A stretch of 64,000 nt of DNA, taken from positions 1-64,000 of the forward strand of contig CAMVRT010000013.1 of the NCBI GenBank assembly GCA_947169975.1, read 5' to 3'. Shown one piece after another: positions 15,721-24,475 of this stretch; position 1 is the stretch's first letter, and the number at the start of each line of letters is the position of its first letter. The position numbers were made by a program, and so were the translations under genes. Below the pieces are notes generated by a model. That model did not search any database, was not told the DNA's origin, and saw only the letters and a program-made list of their open reading frames with translations. The DNA comes from an uncultured Oscillospiraceae bacterium (GTDB taxonomy: Bacteria; Bacillota; Clostridia; Oscillospirales; Oscillospiraceae).

Positions 15721-15753
15721 AAAATGCCCTCCCGCAGCGAGAGGGCATTTTTG
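15721..15753 (-). terminator. Terminator of obgE
   Basis: A 12-bp stem (AAAAATGCCCTC / GAGGGCATTTTT) lies 9 nt past the obgE stop on the minus strand and ends in a T run. On the plus strand it also has a T run, so it may work both ways. Confidence 0.8.
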
Positions 15754-15761
15754 GCAACGGT

Positions 15762-17042
15762 TTACCGCTGATATTCAAATTCCAGGTTATACATGGAGAC
15801 GATATCGCCGTCCTGGATGCCCATCTCCTCCAGCCGGTCGAAGAGACCGGAGGCGCGGAGCTGCTTGTCGAAATACAGGCGGCTTTCGTAGTCGGAGAAG
15901 TTGATGTTGGCCATGAGCCGCTGGAGCCACGGGCCCTCCACCAGCCAGGTGTTGTCGTCCCGCTCGATGTGAAGCGGCTCGGACATATCCACCTCCGGCA
16001 TGCGGGGTACGTAATCCGGCTCGTAGACCGTCACCGGCGGCAGCTCCGCCAGACGCTGGCCGATGCGCTGCACCAGCTCCCGGGTGCCCTGATGGGTGGC
16101 GGCGGACATGGCGAAGAACTCGTAGCCAAGAGATTCCACATGTTTTTTAAACGCTTCCAACTGGGACTGGTCATACAGCAGGTCGGTCTTGTTGGCCACC
16201 GCGATCTGAGGCCGGTCCGCCAGCTCCATGCTGTACTCCTTCAGCTCGGCGTTGATGGCGTCGAAATCGGTAATGGGGTCCCTGCCCTCGCTGCCGGACA
16301 CGTCCACCAGATGCACCAGCAGACGGCAGCGGTCGATGTGGCGCAGGAAGTCGTGGCCCAGACCGGCGCCCTCGCTGGCGCCCTCGATGATGCCGGGGAT
16401 ATCCGCCATGACGAAGCTGACGCCCTCGTCCACGTACACCACGCCCAGATTGGGGTAGAGAGTGGTGAAGTGGTAGTTGGCGATCTTGGGGTGGGCCTTG
16501 CTGACCACGCTCAAAAGCGTGGATTTGCCCACATTGGGGAAGCCCACCAGCCCCACGTCGGCCAGCAGCTTCAGCTCCAGCACCACGTCGTGGGCCTCGC
16601 CGGGCAGGCCTGCCTTGGCGAACCGGGGCACCTGGCGGGTGGGGGTGGCAAAATGCTGGTTGCCCCAGCCGCCGCGGCCGCCTTTGCACAGGACGAAGGG
16701 CTCATCGTCGGACATGTCCTTGATGATCTCGTTGGTCTCGGCGTCCCGGACCAGCGTGCCCCGGGGCACCCGGATGGTCAGGCTCTCGCCGTCCTTGCCG
16801 GACTTGCGGCCGCCCTGTCCGTCCACACCGTTGGTGGCCACGTATTTGCGCTTGTAGCGGAAGTCCATCAGCGTGGACATATTGTCGTCCACCTGCAGGA
16901 TGATGGAGCCGCCGTCGCCGCCGTCGCCGCCGTCGGGGCCGCCCGCCGCCACGTATTTCTCCCGGTGAAAGGCAACGGCGCCGTTGCCGCCGTTGCCGGC
17001 CCGGCAGGTGATCCGCGCCTTGTCGATAAATCCAGTTGCCAT
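15762..17042 (-). CDS. obgE: Obg family GTPase
   Basis: A 426-residue GTPase needed for 50S ribosome maturation and stress control. All three domains are present: the glycine-rich Obg fold (1-158, with GPDGGDGGDGG), the G domain with GFPNVGKST (P loop), DIPGIIEGASEG (G3) and NKTD (G4), and the C-terminal OCT domain typical of Gram-positives (about 340-426). It is last of a minus-strand group after the serine dehydratase genes but has its own promoter. Confidence 0.97.
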   Translation of the reverse strand: MATGFIDKARITCRAGNGGNGAVAFHREKYVAAGGPDGGDGGDGGSIILQVDDNMSTLMDFRYKRKYVATNGVDGQGGRKSGKDGESLTIRVPRGTLVRDAETNEIIKDMSDDEPFVLCKGGRGGWGNQHFATPTRQVPRFAKAGLPGEAHDVVLELKLLADVGLVGFPNVGKSTLLSVVSKAHPKIANYHFTTLYPNLGVVYVDEGVSFVMADIPGIIEGASEGAGLGHDFLRHIDRCRLLVHLVDVSGSEGRDPITDFDAINAELKEYSMELADRPQIAVANKTDLLYDQSQLEAFKKHVESLGYEFFAMSAATHQGTRELVQRIGQRLAELPPVTVYEPDYVPRMPEVDMSEPLHIERDDNTWLVEGPWLQRLMANINFSDYESRLYFDKQLRASGLFDRLEEMGIQDGDIVSMYNLEFEYQR

Positions 17043-17090
17043 CTATTGTAATCCTCCTTGGATAATAGGCGTTTTCTGACAGTTTGCCCT

Positions 17091-17119
17091 ATTCTATCGG
17101 AAAAACCCGCCTGCGTCAA
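17091..17119 (-). promoter_or_regulatory. Promoter of obgE
   Basis: On the minus strand TTGACG (17114-17119) and TAGAAT (17091-17096) with a 17-bp spacer, within the 83-nt gap after sdaAA. An AAGGAGG site precedes the obgE ATG. Confidence 0.7.
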
Positions 17120-17125
17120 GGCAAA

Positions 17126-17995
17126 CTACCGCTTGCGTGCTGCCTGCATCCGCTCCTTCACGGCGCGGCCGGTGGGCGTGTTGGCAAGACCGCCCAAAGC
17201 GGTTTCCCGGAACTCCACCGGCATGCGGCGGCCCACCTGTCCCATGGCCTCTATGACCTCGTCCACGGGGATCCGGCTTTGGATGCCCGCCATGGCCATA
17301 TCTGCCGCGCTGACGGCGTTCACCGCGCCGATGACGTTGCGCTTGACGCAGGGCACCTCCACGAGGCCTGCCACCGGATCGCAGACCAGACCCATGAGGT
17401 TTTTCAGGGCCATGGCCACGGCGTGGCCGATCTGCTCTCCGCTGCCGCCTCGAATGGCTACCAGCGCGCCGGCTGCCATGGCGGAGGCGGTGCCGATCTC
17501 GGCCTGACAGCCGCCCTCGGCTCCGGCGATAGAGGCGCGGGAGGCGATGACGGCACCGATGCCGCTGGCCGTGTACAGCGCCTGCAGGATCTGATGCTGG
17601 GTCAGATCCAGCGGCAGAAGCACCGCCGGCAGCACGCCGCAGGCGCCTGCCGTGGGCGCGGCTACAATGCGGCGCATGCAGGCGTTTGACTCGGCCATGC
17701 TCAACGCCTCGGCGATGACGGCGCTGACGTAGCCGCCCAGCATGGATTCACCGCGCAGGTTGTATTGCCGCATCTTCATACCGTCGCCGCCCACCAGACC
17801 GCTGAGGCTGCTGCGCTGGCCGGTATAGGCGTCGGCGGCGTCCCGCATGGCCTGCCAGGTCAGCAGCATTTTGGCCTTGGAGCCTTCGGGACTCACCTGA
17901 CGCTCGTCCATATCGTAGGCCAGCACCACCTCCCAGAAGGCAAGATGCTGCTCGCGCATCTGATCAAAAATCTCACGCATCGAATTGAGAGCCAT
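17126..17995 (-). CDS. sdaAA: L-serine dehydratase, iron-sulfur-dependent, alpha subunit
   Basis: Converts L-serine to pyruvate and ammonia together with the beta subunit through a 4Fe-4S cluster. The 289-residue length is normal. Conserved pieces include AAPTAGACGVLPAVLL, AGAEGGCQAEIGTASAMAAG and LVCDPVAGLVEVPCVKRN, which hold the cluster cysteines. I place the start at the ATG at 17995, 9 nt after AAGGAGG; an ATG two codons upstream is also possible. The start overlaps the sdaAB stop by 23 nt, so the subunits are translationally coupled. Confidence 0.95.
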   Translation of the reverse strand: MALNSMREIFDQMREQHLAFWEVVLAYDMDERQVSPEGSKAKMLLTWQAMRDAADAYTGQRSSLSGLVGGDGMKMRQYNLRGESMLGGYVSAVIAEALSMAESNACMRRIVAAPTAGACGVLPAVLLPLDLTQHQILQALYTASGIGAVIASRASIAGAEGGCQAEIGTASAMAAGALVAIRGGSGEQIGHAVAMALKNLMGLVCDPVAGLVEVPCVKRNVIGAVNAVSAADMAMAGIQSRIPVDEVIEAMGQVGRRMPVEFRETALGGLANTPTGRAVKERMQAARKR

Positions 17996-18662
17996 CGTCA
18001 TCGTCCTCCTTGTCGTAATAGGTAATGGAGAGGATCCCATCCAGATGCCGCAGGAAATCCACCTGGTGGAGTGTAAGATGCTGATCGGTTTCAATGACCA
18101 TCAGCGCATCGCCGCCCCGCTTGTGGCGGCACAGGCTCATGTTGGCCACATTGACATGGAGCTGATTGAGGATGCCGGTGACCGCGGCAATGGCTCCGTT
18201 TTCATCCTGATTGTGGATAACAAGGGTGTTGTAGGCGCCGGTAAAGTTCACGTCGATGCCGTCCAGCTTGTTGACCATGATGCGTCCGCCGCCCAGGGAA
18301 GAGGCCTGCATCAGCAGGTGAGTGCCGCCCTCGCCGTCCACGTCGATGACGGCGGTGTTGGGGTGGGCGTCGGGCAGCTCGATCTCATCGATGGTGAATG
18401 ACAGCTCCTGCTTTTCCGCCTCTTCAAAGGAGAAGGGCAGGCGCATATCGTCGGGCTTCATGCCCAGCAGGCCGCCTACCAGTGCGCGGTCCGTGCCGTG
18501 GCCGATGCCGGTCTCGGCAAAGGAGCCGTGGAGATGGATTCGGGCCGTCAGCGGACGGCTGCCCAGCAATGTCCGGGCCATATAGCCGATGCGGGCGGCA
18601 CCGGCGGTGTGGGAGCTGGACGGGCCAACCATCACCGGGCCGAGAATGTCAAAAATATCCAC
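17973..18662 (-). CDS. sdaAB: L-serine dehydratase, iron-sulfur-dependent, beta subunit
   Basis: A 229-residue beta subunit. It begins with MDIFDILGPVMVGPSSSHTA, which holds the family SSSHTAG signature, and ends in an ACT-type regulatory domain (about 145-220, NTLVIHNQDENGAIAAVTGI). The start codon is GTG behind AAGGAGG. A 24-nt gap separates it from the DUF6472 gene upstream. Confidence 0.95.
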   Translation of the reverse strand: MDIFDILGPVMVGPSSSHTAGAARIGYMARTLLGSRPLTARIHLHGSFAETGIGHGTDRALVGGLLGMKPDDMRLPFSFEEAEKQELSFTIDEIELPDAHPNTAVIDVDGEGGTHLLMQASSLGGGRIMVNKLDGIDVNFTGAYNTLVIHNQDENGAIAAVTGILNQLHVNVANMSLCRHKRGGDALMVIETDQHLTLHQVDFLRHLDGILSITYYDKEDDDDGSQFDA

Positions 18663-18686
18663 AGTCGTAATCCTCCTTGGGACTGA

Positions 18687-18860
18687 TTATTGCTTCCGTG
18701 CGGTGCGGTACTCATCGCCGGGACGCCAGAAGGGGCAGTCGGCTGTGCGGCCGGAGAGGAAACGGGCCATATCGTCCTCATCCAGATCCATATCGCACAC
18801 CAGCTCGTCGTATTCCTCGTCGTAATTGCCGAAGACGCAGCTCTCGCATTTATCCGCCAT
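18687..18860 (-). CDS. DUF6472 family small protein
   Basis: A 57-residue acidic protein with four cysteines, C5 and C8 in KCESC, C22 in LVCDMDLDEDD and C42 in DCPFW, then the family tail GDEYRTARKQ. The spacing suggests a small metal-binding knuckle. The ATG follows GAGGTGAG. It heads the serine dehydratase unit. A possible promoter on the minus strand has TTGACA at 18902-18907. DUF6472 has no assigned function that I know of. Confidence 0.82.
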   Translation of the reverse strand: MADKCESCVFGNYDEEYDELVCDMDLDEDDMARFLSGRTADCPFWRPGDEYRTARKQ

Positions 18861-19055
18861 GGTTCTCACCTCAATGCTATTTTCCCACCGACAGGGCGGG
18901 ATGTCAAGAGCAGTTGCAATTCGGGAAATCATCGGGTAAAATGGCAGAGATAAGAATAATCTGTGGTTCACCGAAGAAAATTGGCGAAATGACCAAAGAA
19001 ACAGCAATTCTGTGTGTAGATTGTAACTATTTGTAATAGGGAGAGGGTGAATGGC

Positions 19056-20315
19056 ATGGGTGTCGTCGGTATAATATGTGAATACAATCCCCTGCATTTG
19101 GGCCATGAACGGATGCTGCGCACCCTGCGACAGCAGGGGGCGGAGGCTGTTTTGTGCGCCATGAGCGGCAACTTTGTCCAGCGGGGCGAGCCGGCTGTAG
19201 TGGGGAAAATGGCCCGGGCGGAGATGGCGCTGCGCTGCGGCGCCGACCTGGTAGTGGAGATCCCTACTCCCTGGTCTGCCGCCACGGCGGAGACCTTTGC
19301 CCGGGGCGGCGTGGAGATCCTGCGCCGCACCGGCGTGGTGGATGAGCTGGCCTTTGGCGCTGAGTGCCCCGATGTGGAGGCGCTGGAGGCGGTGGCGGCT
19401 GCGCTGGATGGGGAGGAATACCGCGAAGCACTGCGGCGGCACGAGGCGGGCAATATCACCTTTGCCGCGCGGCGGCAGGCTGCGGTGGCGGAGCTGATCG
19501 GCCCGGATCGGGCTGCGCTGCTGGAAAAGCCCAACAACATTCTGGCGGTGGAGTATCTGCGCTGCCTGCGCGGCACGCCCATGAGACCGGTGGCGATCCC
19601 ACGTCAGGGCGCCGGACACGATGAGGAATCAGCGGAGGACGGTACGGCTTCGGCCTCACAGATCCGGCAGCTTCTCCATGCCGGACGGATCGAGCAGGCT
19701 CTTGCCTATATGCCAGATGAGGCGGCACGGGTGCTGCGGCGGGAGATGGAGCGGGGCTTCGCCCCCGCGTCGCTTGACCGCTGTGAGCGCTCCGTGCTGG
19801 ATCGACTGCGGCGGATGGAGGAAGAGGATTGGGCCCGGTATGACGGCGGGGGAGAGGGACTCTGCCACCGGATGTATCGGGCGACCCGGGAGGCGACGGA
19901 TCTACAGAGTCTGCTGGAACGGGCAAAGACAAAGAGATATCCCCTGGCAAGACTGCGGCGAATGATGCTCTCGGCGTGGCTGGAGCTTCCCGCTCCGCCG
20001 GAGCAGGTGCCGTATCTGCGCCTGCTGGGGGCCAATGATGCGGGGCGGCGTCTGCTGCGGCAGATGAAGAGTGTCCCGGTGCTGACAAAGCCGGCGGATG
20101 TGGCCGGGCTGGGGAATGAGGCGGCAGGACTGTTCCGGCAGGAGTGCCGGTGGAGCGATCTGTATGCCTTGACCTGCCCGCGGGTAACTCCCTGCGGGGA
20201 GGACTGGCGCAGTGTTCCGGTTTTGTTTTCAGGTGAAGGGAAAGGGTATGACCATGAAAAAAATGCGGATATTGCCCGCGCTTCTGGCGCTGGTGCTGGT
20301 GATCGCGGGTTGTAA
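19056..20315 (+). CDS. tmcAL: tRNA(Met) cytidine acetate ligase
   Basis: TmcAL activates acetate with ATP and makes N4-acetylcytidine at the wobble base of elongator tRNA-Met. The HIGH-like nucleotidyltransferase start GVVGIICEYNPLHLGHERML is clear, followed by AMSGNFVQRGEPAVVGKMAR and KPNNILAVEYL. I choose the ATG at 19056, 8 nt after GGGAGAGGG; a GTG three codons earlier overlaps that site. The 419 residues end with about 30 that do not look conserved and overlap the next gene by 62 nt, so the true C-terminus may have been extended by loss of an earlier stop. Confidence 0.92.
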   Translation: MGVVGIICEYNPLHLGHERMLRTLRQQGAEAVLCAMSGNFVQRGEPAVVGKMARAEMALRCGADLVVEIPTPWSAATAETFARGGVEILRRTGVVDELAFGAECPDVEALEAVAAALDGEEYREALRRHEAGNITFAARRQAAVAELIGPDRAALLEKPNNILAVEYLRCLRGTPMRPVAIPRQGAGHDEESAEDGTASASQIRQLLHAGRIEQALAYMPDEAARVLRREMERGFAPASLDRCERSVLDRLRRMEEEDWARYDGGGEGLCHRMYRATREATDLQSLLERAKTKRYPLARLRRMMLSAWLELPAPPEQVPYLRLLGANDAGRRLLRQMKSVPVLTKPADVAGLGNEAAGLFRQECRWSDLYALTCPRVTPCGEDWRSVPVLFSGEGKGYDHEKNADIARASGAGAGDRGL

Positions 20316-21165
20316 AGGCCCGTCTGTTCCCGTGCCGCGGAGTGCCAGCCGCATGGATCTGGAACAGGAGGTCGTGCTGAGCGGAACGGCGTCAGACGGG
20401 GAGAATCGATGGGGGTTCCGGATCGTTACCTACACCGTTTCCGGCGAGCACTGCGCCCAGGACGGCAGCGAACGGGTGCTGACGCGCCACAGCTACCAGA
20501 CGGCGGCCATGGAGGTGTTCGCCGCAGAGGGGGGGAGTGGTATCGCCCCCGCCGCAACCCACGCCGCCGAGGAGTTTAACGCCTATTTTGACCAGATACT
20601 CCGGGAGGATGTGGCTTGGTTTGATGAAATGGCAGAGATGGCGGACGAGGATTACAGCATGTCAGGGCGTCTGCCCGACAGTGTGTGGAATGCCAAGGGC
20701 TTTGCCTACAGCGATCAGGCGGCGCTGGATTTCTGGAGCAACGGCCGTCTGGTGTGCGTTACCACCACACGCAGCAGCTATACCGGCGGCGCTCATCCGA
20801 ACACGTGGCGCACAGCCGTGACCTTTGATCTGCGCACCGGCCGGATCGTGACGCCGGCTGATTTGACCGACGATGTGGCACAGATGCAGGTCGCCGTGGA
20901 GAAGGAGCTGCTGCGCCAGGCAAAGGAGAAACAGCGCACAGCAGAGGATCTGTCGCAGGTCTATTACGACGATTATCCCGAGACGCTGCACGCCTGGATG
21001 GATCGCTCGGTGTGCTTTGACGACGGGGGTATGACAGTACTTTTCGGCGTCTACGACATCGCCTCTTATGCAGCCGGGGAGCAGTTGTTCCTGATTACAT
21101 ATGAGGATTTGGCACCGTATCTCAACGAGTATGGCCGTTCGGTTCTGGAGCTGCCGCAATCATAA
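20254..21165 (+). CDS. Secreted lipoprotein, RsiV-like (DUF3298/DUF4163)
   Basis: A 303-residue lipoprotein with lipobox VIAGC (Cys 20). The DUF3298 core is visible in SSYTGGAHPNTWRTAVTFDL and the following TGRIVTPADL, and an upstream DUF4163-like part covers about 50-150. In Bacillus RsiV this ectodomain binds lysozyme and controls sigma-V; here there is no transmembrane anti-sigma segment and no sigma gene nearby. A GH25 lysozyme gene follows after a terminator, which makes a cell-wall or inhibitor role conceivable, but this is inference. The start overlaps tmcAL. Confidence 0.82.
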   Translation: MKKMRILPALLALVLVIAGCKGPSVPVPRSASRMDLEQEVVLSGTASDGENRWGFRIVTYTVSGEHCAQDGSERVLTRHSYQTAAMEVFAAEGGSGIAPAATHAAEEFNAYFDQILREDVAWFDEMAEMADEDYSMSGRLPDSVWNAKGFAYSDQAALDFWSNGRLVCVTTTRSSYTGGAHPNTWRTAVTFDLRTGRIVTPADLTDDVAQMQVAVEKELLRQAKEKQRTAEDLSQVYYDDYPETLHAWMDRSVCFDDGGMTVLFGVYDIASYAAGEQLFLITYEDLAPYLNEYGRSVLELPQS

Positions 21166-21175
21166 TGATCCCAAG

Positions 21176-21203
21176 CCGCGGACCCGAACCGGTCCGCGGT
21201 TTT
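21176..21203 (+). terminator. Terminator after the RsiV-like lipoprotein
   Basis: A 9-bp GC stem, CCGCGGACC / GGTCCGCGG, is followed by TTTT. Confidence 0.75.
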
Positions 21204-21214
21204 GCGTTTCATGG

Positions 21215-21243
21215 TTTACGTCGGCGCAGTGATATGCTACAAT
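21215..21243 (+). promoter_or_regulatory. Promoter of the GH25-TSUP pair
   Basis: TTTACG (21215-21220) and TACAAT (21238-21243) with a 17-bp spacer, about 40 nt before the chosen start. Confidence 0.65.
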
Positions 21244-21285
21244 AATCGGGTATCTGACAAAAACACGGGGATGGCGGAGAGCAGC

Positions 21286-22161
21286 ATGGCAAAGCTTTTG
21301 GAAAAACCGAAAAGGATCCGGCGGCTGTGGCTGCTGCCCATTGCCCTTCTGCTGCTGGCCACGGCGGTGCTGGTGCTGGCCTTCTGGCAGCTGCAGCCCA
21401 TGGGACAGGCCCTTCCATCCCCCGACAGCGTGACAGTGAACGACGGCGTGCGCACGGTGAACATTCAGCCCTGGGAGGACGTGCCTGTCAGCGATCTGGC
21501 GGCGGAGGCCTTTTCTGTGGCGGACGGTCTGGTGATTTATGACGGCGCCCAACAGGGGATCGACGTGTCGGAGCATCAGGGCGAGATCGACTGGGAGGCG
21601 GTGGCCGGAAGCGGCGTGTCCTTTGTATTTGTGCGCCTGGGCTATCGCGGCGCCACAGAGGGAAAGATCTTTTCCGACCTGCGATTTGAGGAGAATCTGA
21701 CCGGCGCCAGAGCGGCGGGATTGATGGTGGGCGTTTATTTCTTTTCCCAGGCAGTGAATGAGCGGGAGGCCATTGAAGAGGCTGATTTTGTGACGGCGGT
21801 GCTGAACGGACGGAGACTGGACTTGCCTGTCATGTTCGACTGGGAACCGGTGGACCAGGAAAGCAGCCGCACCGACGGAGCGGAGAAGCGCGTGGTGACG
21901 GCGTGCGCGGCGGCCTTCTGCCGCCGCGTGGCAGCGTCCGGCTACTCCGCGGGCGTCTATTTCAACCGCCAGCAGGGGTATTACAGTTACGACCTGTCCC
22001 AACTGAAGGATTATGCGTTCTGGGTGGCTGAACCCGGCGACAGACCCAGCTTTTACTACGCGTTCCGCTTCTGGCAGTACAGCTTCTCCGGCACCGTGCC
22101 GGGAATCAACACGGTGGTGGATCGGGATTTGATGTTTGGGGAAGGGGGAACGGCCGGATGA
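21286..22161 (+). CDS. Membrane-anchored GH25 lysozyme
   Basis: A 291-residue muramidase with one N-terminal membrane anchor (about 14-34) and a GH25 catalytic domain from about 88 onward. The signature GIDVSEHQGEIDWEAV, the acidic catalytic motif in VMFDWEPV, and the closing WQYSFSGTVPGINTVVDRD are all present. It would cut peptidoglycan glycan strands outside the cell. The ATG at 21286 is 5 nt after GGAGA; the ATG five codons upstream has no ribosome site. Its stop overlaps the start of the TSUP gene by 4 nt. Confidence 0.93.
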   Translation: MAKLLEKPKRIRRLWLLPIALLLLATAVLVLAFWQLQPMGQALPSPDSVTVNDGVRTVNIQPWEDVPVSDLAAEAFSVADGLVIYDGAQQGIDVSEHQGEIDWEAVAGSGVSFVFVRLGYRGATEGKIFSDLRFEENLTGARAAGLMVGVYFFSQAVNEREAIEEADFVTAVLNGRRLDLPVMFDWEPVDQESSRTDGAEKRVVTACAAAFCRRVAASGYSAGVYFNRQQGYYSYDLSQLKDYAFWVAEPGDRPSFYYAFRFWQYSFSGTVPGINTVVDRDLMFGEGGTAG

Positions 22162-22940
22162 GCGCTGCGTTTTTCCCCATGGAGATGACGCTTCTTATGG
22201 TGCTGATCTCGGTGGCAGGCGTGTTCCTTGCCGCAGTGGTGGACGGTATCGCCGGCGGAGGCGGGCTCATCTCCGTGCCCGCCTATTTTCTGGCGGGACT
22301 TCCCGCCCATCTGACGCTGGGAACCAACAAGCTCTCCTCCTGCATCGGTACGGCGGTTTCCACCGGCCGGTTCATCCGGAGCGGATACGTGAACTGGCGG
22401 CTGGGGATCCCCTCCGTGGCGCTTGCACTGGCCGGAGCCCATTTGGGCACGCGGCTGCAGCTGATGGTGGATGAGCGGTATCTGAAGTGGGTACTGCTGA
22501 TCGTGCTGCCCATCGTGGCCCTTGTGGTGCTGCGTCAGCGGAAGCTGCCGGAGAAGCCGGGTCAGATCGCGCCGGGAAAGCAGGCTGCCATCGTGTGGGG
22601 CGCGTCACTACTGGTCGGCACATATGACGGCTTTTACGGCCCCGGCACAGGAACATTCCTCCTGCTGATTTTCTGCCAGCTGGGAAAGATGGATGTGCGC
22701 ACCGCCTCCGGCAATATGAAGCTGGTGAACCTTTCCAGTAACGTGGGCGCACTGGCGACCTCTTTGATGGGCGGAAAGGTGTTCATCGCCCTCGGCCTCA
22801 TCTGTGCCGCGGCGTCCATGGCAGGACATTATATCGGCTCCGGTCTCGCTATCAAGGACGGATCAAAGATCGTCCGGCCGGTGGTGCTGACCGTGCTGGG
22901 GATCCTGGCGGTGAAGGTGATCTGGGAACTGATTGCATAA
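22158..22940 (+). CDS. TSUP family transporter (TauE/SafE-like)
   Basis: A 260-residue membrane protein of the sulfite exporter TauE/SafE family. Family pieces are FLAAVVDGIAGGGGLISVPAY near the start and TYDGFYGPGTGTFLLLIF in the second half, the two-fold repeated motif of the family. About eight hydrophobic helices are expected. TSUP members carry sulfite, sulfoacetate or other organic anions, and the substrate here cannot be told. It is translationally coupled to the lysozyme gene, probably without functional connection. Confidence 0.9.
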   Translation: MSAAFFPMEMTLLMVLISVAGVFLAAVVDGIAGGGGLISVPAYFLAGLPAHLTLGTNKLSSCIGTAVSTGRFIRSGYVNWRLGIPSVALALAGAHLGTRLQLMVDERYLKWVLLIVLPIVALVVLRQRKLPEKPGQIAPGKQAAIVWGASLLVGTYDGFYGPGTGTFLLLIFCQLGKMDVRTASGNMKLVNLSSNVGALATSLMGGKVFIALGLICAAASMAGHYIGSGLAIKDGSKIVRPVVLTVLGILAVKVIWELIA

Positions 22941-22953
22941 TGTGAACAAAACG

Positions 22954-22987
22954 AAAGCGGATCGTCCTGTGGGGGGCGATCCGCTTT
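22954..22987 (+). terminator. Terminator between TSUP and nitroreductase genes
   Basis: An 11-bp stem, AAAGCGGATCG / CGATCCGCTTT, lies between two convergent genes with A and T runs on both sides, so it may act in both directions. Confidence 0.75.
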
Positions 22988-23002
22988 TGCAATACAAAAT
23001 CT

Positions 23003-23671
23003 TTATTCCCAGGTAAAGTTTTCCTGACCGGCGGCCTGCAGGAAGTGGTACTTGACGATACCCAGATCCAACCGGGCGTAGCCACCCCGCAGGGCTGTGG
23101 CCCGGACGGTGCGGTCCCCTGTCAGCTCCAGCAGGAACTTCTGCTGATTCACGGCGGTGGGAGCCAGCAGGGCGTATTCCGCGCCGCGCCGGAACCAGTC
23201 CGGCATGGGCCCGTCACAGCGCGTCAGCTGGGACATGGACTTGCTGCGGTGAGGCGCGCCCTGTGTGGCGCCGTAGCCCAGGGCGATGACCAGCACCAGC
23301 TTTTCCCCCTCGTCCAGGGTGAAGCGGGCCTTGCGCTTGGAGAAGGTCAGGGCCACCCAGCAGGTGTTCAGGCCCAGCTGCTGGGCCAGCAGCACCACCC
23401 GTTCACCGTAGAATCCCGCCCGCTCCTCCAGATCGGGGGCTTTGGCACCCACCACGGCAATGTAGTTCTGCACGCCGGTAAACCGTCCGTAGCGGGCCAT
23501 GGCGCCGCTGAAGGCGGCGGGCTCGTCGCAGACAAGCTGCAGATGGAGTCCACTCTCCCGGTTGCATTGGTCGATCTCTCGCTGCAGAATTTCCCGCACC
23601 TCGGAGGGGATGGGGCGATCCGTGTACTGGCGGACGCTGTGGCGCCGCTGCATGGCTTCCAGAATGTTCAT
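23003..23671 (-). CDS. Nitroreductase family protein (TM1586-like)
   Basis: A 222-residue FMN-dependent NAD(P)H oxidoreductase-like protein. The start MNILEAMQRRHSVRQYTDRP is the classic nitroreductase FMN-binding opening. The middle, LGLNTCWVALTFSKRKARF and LALVIALGYG-like VLVIALGYGATQG, matches the TM1586 subgroup. The ATG at 23671 is preceded by AGGAGG; a long upstream extension in frame runs into the divergent promoter and was rejected. Substrate unknown. Confidence 0.9.
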   Translation of the reverse strand: MNILEAMQRRHSVRQYTDRPIPSEVREILQREIDQCNRESGLHLQLVCDEPAAFSGAMARYGRFTGVQNYIAVVGAKAPDLEERAGFYGERVVLLAQQLGLNTCWVALTFSKRKARFTLDEGEKLVLVIALGYGATQGAPHRSKSMSQLTRCDGPMPDWFRRGAEYALLAPTAVNQQKFLLELTGDRTVRATALRGGYARLDLGIVKYHFLQAAGQENFTWE

Positions 23672-23755
23672 GGTGCCGCCTCCTTTCTGATGTTGACTGC
23701 ATTTTATCACATCAGCGCAGGAAAGTGGATGAATAATTTGTAAATTGCGGACCCG

Positions 23756-23784
23756 TTGCGCGGCGGGGCGGTTTGTGGTATGCT
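23756..23784 (+). promoter_or_regulatory. Promoter of the two-component operon
   Basis: TTGCGC (23756-23761) and TATGCT (23779-23784) with a 17-bp spacer, 27 nt before the GTG start of the response regulator. Confidence 0.6.
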
Positions 23785-23811
23785 GAGGAAAAAACAGGAG
23801 GTGACGGGGCT

Positions 23812-24474
23812 GTGGCACGGATCTTGCTGGTGGAGGATGATAAGGCCATTGTGACGAGCCTGCGGGAGTATCTGGCGGGCGAGGGCTTCGCCGTGGAAAC
23901 GGCTGACGGCCAGAGCCGCGCGGAAGTGCTGCTGATGGAGCAGGGCTTTGACCTGTTGCTGGTGGACATGTCCCTGCGGGATGGAGACGGCTTCGGCGTG
24001 TGCGCTGCCGCGGGTCAACGGGACGTGCCCGTGATTTTCCTCACCGCCAACAGCGATGAGAACAGCGTGGTGTCGGGGCTGGACATGGGCGCCGCCGACT
24101 ACATCACCAAGCCCTTCCGTCCCCGGGAGCTGCTGTCCCGCATACGCGGCGTTCTGCGCCGCAGCGGCCGTGACACGGTGGTTCACCTGCAAAACGCGGC
24201 GGTGGACACGGAAAAGGGCGTTGTGACAAAGAACGGCGCCGAGATCCCCCTGTCCGCCCTGGAATACCGGCTGCTGCAGGTGTTCGTCAACAACCGGGGC
24301 CGGCTGCTGTCCCGTGACCGCCTGCTGGAGGAGATCTGGGACGCAGCGGGGGACTTTGTCAACGACAACACGCTGACAGTTTACATAAAACGCCTGCGGG
24401 AGAAGATAGAGGACGATCCGCAGAATCCCACTATCATCAGGACTGTGCGGGGTCTGGGCTATCGGGTGGACTGA
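23812..24474 (+). CDS. OmpR-family response regulator
   Basis: A 220-residue two-domain regulator. The receiver domain (about 1-115) has the acidic pair E8-D9-D10, phospho-acceptor D52 in LLLVDMSLRDGDG and the Lys of ITKPFRPREL. The winged-helix DNA-binding domain (about 130-220) ends DNTLTVYIKRLREKI and IRTVRGLGYRVD. The start is GTG 8 nt after AGGAGGTG. The histidine kinase gene starts 1 nt after its stop. It probably controls the ABC exporter genes downstream, whose promoter carries a direct repeat. Confidence 0.95.
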   Translation: MARILLVEDDKAIVTSLREYLAGEGFAVETADGQSRAEVLLMEQGFDLLLVDMSLRDGDGFGVCAAAGQRDVPVIFLTANSDENSVVSGLDMGAADYITKPFRPRELLSRIRGVLRRSGRDTVVHLQNAAVDTEKGVVTKNGAEIPLSALEYRLLQVFVNNRGRLLSRDRLLEEIWDAAGDFVNDNTLTVYIKRLREKIEDDPQNPTIIRTVRGLGYRVD

Positions 24475-24475
24475 T

